In this document: positions 6,127 to 8,886 of the stretch, piece by piece
Numbering within the stretch: the stretch's first letter is position 1
Layout of the letters: each line of letters opens with the position of its first letter
From: JAGWGI01 sp050749785
Lineage (GTDB): Archaea > Micrarchaeota > Micrarchaeia > Micrarchaeales > CABMGC01
Reading direction: 5' to 3'
Assembly (NCBI GenBank): GCA_050749785.1
Contig: JBOGSA010000014.1
Location: 1-8,886 of the forward strand
DNA length: 8,886 nt
Translations under genes and position numbers: made by a program
Notes under the pieces: model-generated
Database searches by the model: none
What the model was told of the DNA's origin: nothing
Seen by the model: only the letters and a program-made list of their open reading frames with translations

Positions 6127-7203
6127 ATGGCAAAGAGCGCACTAATTACAGGTATAACCGGCCAGGACGGCGCCTATTTAGCAAAGTTCTTGCTCGGAAA
6201 GGGCTATAAGGTGTATGGCGCATTCAGGAGATTGTCGACACCTAACTTCTGGCGATTGCAATATCTTGATGTGTTTGATAAGGTACAGTTGATACCCTAC
6301 GAAGCAAATGACATGAGCTCGATAGCAGAGGCGATAGATATTGCGAAACCTGACGAGTTCTACAACCTCGCAGCGCAGAGCTTCGTTGCAGCTGCATTTG
6401 AGCAACCCATAGTAACGTCGCAGACCGATGGCATCTCGATAGCGATGATTCTTGAAGTAATAAGACAGGTGAATCCTGAGATAAAGTTCTACCAGGCGTC
6501 GACTAGCGAGATGTATGGGCAATCTGGTATGACTGGTGGTCTTAAGGGCCTCTCTACAAAGCCGCTCAATGAGGAGAGCATTTTCAAGCCGACCAGCCCA
6601 TACGCAGCAGCAAAACTATACGCTTACTGGGTAACAAGGATATACCGTCAGTCGTACAAGCTCTTTGCCTGCCAGGGAATACTCTTCAACCACGAATCAC
6701 CGCTCAGGGGTCTTGAGTTCGTAACCAGAAAGATAACCAATGGGGTAGCGAAAATAGCAGTTGGGATAGAAGACAAGCTCGAGCTTGGAAACATTAAGTC
6801 CGTTAGGGACTGGGGCTTTGCACCAGAATACGTCGACGCGATGTGGAGGATGATGCAGCAAGACAAGCCTGGTGATTATGTTGTAGCTACGAATAGGTTC
6901 CATTCGGTCTTCGGATTCGTGAATGCAGCATTTGAGGAAGCAGGACTGAATTGGAGGAAGCACGTCAAGATAACAAAGAGGTTCATGCGCCCTCTCGATA
7001 CAAATGCGCTCAGGGGCGATTATTCAAAGGCGAATAGTGACTTTGGCTGGAAGCCCAAAACAAAATTCGAGGGTCTGGTCAAGATAATGGTAAAGGCCGA
7101 TATAGAAAGGTGGGAGAGATTGCTCGCCGGCGAGAGGTTCCCGTGGGATGCTCCAAATTATCCAAACGAGGCAAAGATTGTCACAAGGGCATTGAAGGCG
7201 TGA
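6127..7203 (+). CDS. gmd: GDP-mannose 4,6-dehydratase
   Basis: This 358-residue short-chain dehydrogenase fold enzyme converts GDP-D-mannose to GDP-4-keto-6-deoxy-D-mannose with a bound NADP. Visible family marks are the nucleotide-binding GITGQDGAYL (9-18); YNLAAQSFV (79-87); the catalytic T126 and E128 in ASTSEMYGQS (124-133); the catalytic pair Y159 and K163 in SPYAAAKLYA (157-166); FNHESPLRG (187-195); and SVRDWGFAPEYVDAMW (225-240). RPLDTNALRGDYSKA near 288-302 is the usual C-terminal substrate-binding region. The segment ATNRFHSV (254-261) differs from the common ATGETHSV, a small change at the substrate end. Length is normal. The start was chosen because MAKSALITG is the standard opening and TGAT sits three bases before it. 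It lies 6 bases from the aminotransferase gene, so the two steps are co-expressed. The product feeds perosamine, or alternatively rhamnose or fucose; the next gene points to perosamine. Confidence 0.93.
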   Translation: MAKSALITGITGQDGAYLAKFLLGKGYKVYGAFRRLSTPNFWRLQYLDVFDKVQLIPYEANDMSSIAEAIDIAKPDEFYNLAAQSFVAAAFEQPIVTSQTDGISIAMILEVIRQVNPEIKFYQASTSEMYGQSGMTGGLKGLSTKPLNEESIFKPTSPYAAAKLYAYWVTRIYRQSYKLFACQGILFNHESPLRGLEFVTRKITNGVAKIAVGIEDKLELGNIKSVRDWGFAPEYVDAMWRMMQQDKPGDYVVATNRFHSVFGFVNAAFEEAGLNWRKHVKITKRFMRPLDTNALRGDYSKANSDFGWKPKTKFEGLVKIMVKADIERWERLLAGERFPWDAPNYPNEAKIVTRALKA

Positions 7204-7209
7204 TTGCGA

Positions 7210-8316
7210 ATGGCAAGAATACCAATGTACAAGCCACTTATGGGTGAGGAAGAGCTGGAGAACATAACCGAAGCTGTGAAAAGTACATGGATAAGCTCTC
7301 AGGGCAAGTTCATAACCCAGTTCGAAGAGGAATTTGCGAGCAAGATTGGCACCAAGTATGCTGTTGCGACATCTAATGGCACAACGGCGCTACACCTTTC
7401 AATGGTAGCACTCAGTATAAGTCCTAAAGATGAAGTAATTGTGCCGACACTGACTTTCATAGCCAGCGCAAACACCGTGAGATATACCGGTGCTAAGCCG
7501 GTCCTGGTTGATTCGCACAAGGATTATTGGTGCATAGATCCAGACAAGATAGAAAAAAGAATAACAAAAAGGACAAGGGCAATAATGCCGGTCCATCTAT
7601 ATGGGCATCCGTGCGACATGGATCCCATAATGGAGTTCGCAGAGAGGCACAACCTTTACATCATAGAGGATGCAGCAGAAGCGACGGGCGCAAAGTACAA
7701 GGGTAGGAATGTTGGGTCATTCGGTAACGTATCGTCGTTCTCCTTCTTCGGTAACAAAATACTCACCACCGGTGAGGGTGGCATGTGTACCACAAACGAC
7801 GAATCCCTATATAAAAAGATGAGGATACTTCGCGATCATGGAATGACTCCTACGAGAAGGTACTGGTACGAGGTCATGGGCTACAATTATAGAATGACGA
7901 ACCTCCAGGCAGCAATAGGTGTAGCCCAGCTACATAGAATGGATAACGTCATAGAGAAAAAGAGGAGGATCGCGAAACTTTACGAGGAGAAGCTCTCCAA
8001 ACTTGTCGATAGAGGATACATAACCTTGTCGCCGCAGATGGAGTGGGCGACAAGTGTCTACTGGATGTATAATATAATCCTTAAAAAGAAGGCGATGGTA
8101 TCAAGAGATGCATTGATGGAGAGGCTAGACGAAAAGGGAATAGAGACAAGGCCCATTTTCCACCCTTTACATACAATGCCACCGTACAAACAGTCAAGAA
8201 GGTATCCCATAGCAGAGAAAATAGGCGCATTTGGTGTATCGCTCCCATCCGGCCCTACGCTTACCGACGTAGAGATAGAAGAAGTATGCAATGCGATTGC
8301 TCAGAATGTTGCATGA
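7210..8316 (+). CDS. per: DegT-family sugar aminotransferase, probable GDP-perosamine synthase
   Basis: A 368-residue pyridoxal-phosphate aminotransferase of the DegT/DnrJ/EryC1/StrS type. The cofactor lysine is K183 in SFFGNKILTTGEGGM. D154 in IIEDAAEA should bind the PLP ring nitrogen, and SNGTTALHL (55-63) binds the phosphate. HLYGHPCDMDPI (129-140), RRYWYEVMGYNYRMTN (216-231) and ETRPIFHPLHTMPPY (312-326) closely recall GDP-perosamine synthases (Caulobacter PerA, Vibrio RfbE), which transfer an amino group from glutamate to GDP-4-keto-6-deoxymannose. The gene directly follows the enzyme that makes that substrate. ATG 7210 is preferred over TTG 7204; GTGAT (7200-7204) overlaps the dehydratase stop and lies 5 bases ahead, so translation is coupled. 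No N-acetyltransferase for the product is seen here. Other GDP- or dTDP-sugar substrates remain possible. Confidence 0.87.
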   Translation: MARIPMYKPLMGEEELENITEAVKSTWISSQGKFITQFEEEFASKIGTKYAVATSNGTTALHLSMVALSISPKDEVIVPTLTFIASANTVRYTGAKPVLVDSHKDYWCIDPDKIEKRITKRTRAIMPVHLYGHPCDMDPIMEFAERHNLYIIEDAAEATGAKYKGRNVGSFGNVSSFSFFGNKILTTGEGGMCTTNDESLYKKMRILRDHGMTPTRRYWYEVMGYNYRMTNLQAAIGVAQLHRMDNVIEKKRRIAKLYEEKLSKLVDRGYITLSPQMEWATSVYWMYNIILKKKAMVSRDALMERLDEKGIETRPIFHPLHTMPPYKQSRRYPIAEKIGAFGVSLPSGPTLTDVEIEEVCNAIAQNVA

Positions 8317-8322
8317 AGAGAA

Positions 8323-8366
8323 AAATGGCACCGATGTCAAAATGCGCCATTTGACGAAAAATTTCG
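8323..8366. repeat. Overlapping hairpins after the aminotransferase gene
   Basis: AAATGGC (8323-8329) pairs with GCCATTT (8346-8352). Alternatively GTCAAAATG (8336-8344) pairs with CATTTGAC (8348-8355) with one bulged base and a CGC loop. A small dyad CGAAA-AA-TTTCG follows at 8355-8366 and touches the next TATA box. This may end the aminotransferase transcript, or the dyad may be an operator at the S-layer promoter. The T-runs are short, so the terminator reading is weak. Confidence 0.35.
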
Positions 8367-8376
8367 CTTATAAAAG
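8367..8376 (+). promoter_or_regulatory. Distal TATA-like element upstream of the S-layer gene
   Basis: CTTATAAAAG has a TATA core at 8368-8375. If used, transcription would begin near 8398, giving a leader of about 105 bases. It sits immediately after the CGAAA/TTTCG dyad, in the BRE position. Confidence 0.35.
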
Positions 8377-8439
8377 AATCTGCATTCATCAATTGACGTT
8401 TAATAATCAGAAATATACAAAAAAAAGATTAAACATAAC

Positions 8440-8454
8440 GCATCCTTTAAATAC
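8440..8454 (+). promoter_or_regulatory. Proximal TATA-box promoter of the S-layer gene
   Basis: TTTAAATA (8446-8453) fits the archaeal TTTAWATA consensus exactly, with GCATCC before it. It would start transcription near 8475, just at a small hairpin ACGC-AAAAA-GCGT (8475-8487), and leave a leader of about 28 bases. GTGAT (8495-8499) lies 3 bases ahead of ATG 8503 as ribosome-binding site. Confidence 0.6.
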
Positions 8455-8502
8455 TTTGCAGTTTATGACTACTCACGCAAAAAGCGTAATATACGTGATA
8501 GA

Positions 8503-8886
8503 ATGAAGAGTTTGAATGCAAAAAGAATAGCTGCGATCGCAGCAAGTTTGGCAATGGGATTAGTAGTAGCAGGACCAGTATCGTTCAGCAATATACCGAT
8601 AATAAACAGCGCCGGCCAGCCGGTAGTTCAGATAGTCGTTGGTTCGACATCTCAACCTAGCGACGGAGTAGTCGCGGCAAACATCGCTGCAGTAATCGGA
8701 AACCTTGCATACACAACAACCCCAATCACAGCAACAGTCGGCAACACAGCTGCAGCAAAATGCACTGTAACAACCCCAACATGCACTCTTTCAAACTCTC
8801 AGGTATTCTTGGGTGAAAAGGGTTCAGTAACGGCCGCAGGTTCATACACACTCAAGGCATTGATTGGTTCAGTGCTCAACGGCGCT
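8503..8886 (+). CDS. S-layer protein, N-terminal part, runs off right edge
   Basis: The frame is open for 128 codons to the window edge. It starts with a signal peptide: MKSLNAKR, then a hydrophobic stretch IAAIAASLAMGLVVAG (9-24). Next comes a segment typical of the methanococcal S-layer N-terminal domain: GQPVVQIVVGSTSQPSDGVV (38-57), then AANIAAVIGNLAY (58-70). The GQP-x-x-x-VVG and AADIAA-x-IG pattern is what I recall from such proteins. It would be the main cell-surface lattice subunit, secreted and probably anchored at its C-terminus. Residues 71-100 are rich in Thr and Ser, with a cysteine pair at 87 and 94 that could form a disulfide. The visible part has no N-x-S/T sequon. Its two promoter elements and clear ribosome-binding site suit high expression. 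It follows the perosamine genes on the same strand, supporting a link between that glycan and the surface layer. Confidence 0.82.
   Translation, partial: MKSLNAKRIAAIAASLAMGLVVAGPVSFSNIPIINSAGQPVVQIVVGSTSQPSDGVVAANIAAVIGNLAYTTTPITATVGNTAAAKCTVTTPTCTLSNSQVFLGEKGSVTAAGSYTLKALIGSVLNGA

Noticed and set aside
8291..8506. 71-codon plus-strand ORF spanning the spacer before the S-layer gene
   Set aside because: It begins inside the aminotransferase gene in another frame, runs across hairpins and both TATA elements, and its product has low-complexity, spacer-like composition.
1..8886. CRISPR array, tRNA, rRNA or phage/attachment sites
   Set aside because: No regularly spaced repeats, no cloverleaf, no rRNA-like stretch and no integrase were seen on either strand.

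Overview
The window reads as an archaeal chromosome segment. Several AT-rich TATA-box elements sit about 25-30 bases ahead of the likely transcript starts. Most start codons follow a TGAT-type Shine-Dalgarno remnant by 3-5 bases. Isoleucine is often ATA and arginine AGA/AGG. The last gene begins like the S-layer proteins of methanococci and related archaea. A small-genome lineage such as the Micrarchaeota (ARMAN group), or another euryarchaeal or DPANN archaeon, would fit, but the lineage is an inference from protein style only.

Layout. (1) Positions 1-312, minus strand: the N-terminal part of a DDE transposase of the IS1634/IS4 type that runs off the left edge. Its start codon lies in an imperfect hairpin, and structured non-coding DNA follows to about 480. 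(2) 497-1189, minus: a short FkbM-type SAM methyltransferase. It is transcribed divergently from (3) a tight three-gene operon at 1314-4767, plus: an alkaline-phosphatase-superfamily phosphodiesterase, a second FkbM-type methyltransferase and a family 2 glycosyltransferase. (4) A 219-base spacer with a palindrome and a promoter leads into a GT-B (family 4-like) glycosyltransferase at 4987-6063. (5) A further promoter precedes a two-gene unit: GDP-mannose 4,6-dehydratase (6127-7203) and a DegT-family aminotransferase closely resembling GDP-perosamine synthase (7210-8316). (6) A 186-base spacer with hairpins and two TATA candidates precedes an S-layer protein gene (8503 to the right edge, incomplete).

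How it fits together. The dehydratase and aminotransferase would convert GDP-mannose to GDP-4-keto-6-deoxymannose and then to GDP-perosamine. The two glycosyltransferases could build a surface glycan containing this sugar, the FkbM enzymes could O-methylate it, and the phosphodiesterase-fold enzyme may add, remove or move a phosphate-linked group. The cluster ends at an S-layer gene, so the simplest reading is a surface-glycan island serving the S-layer or the cell envelope. No oligosaccharyltransferase or flippase is visible here. The transposase at the border and the two unequal methyltransferase copies suggest that the left end has been rearranged.
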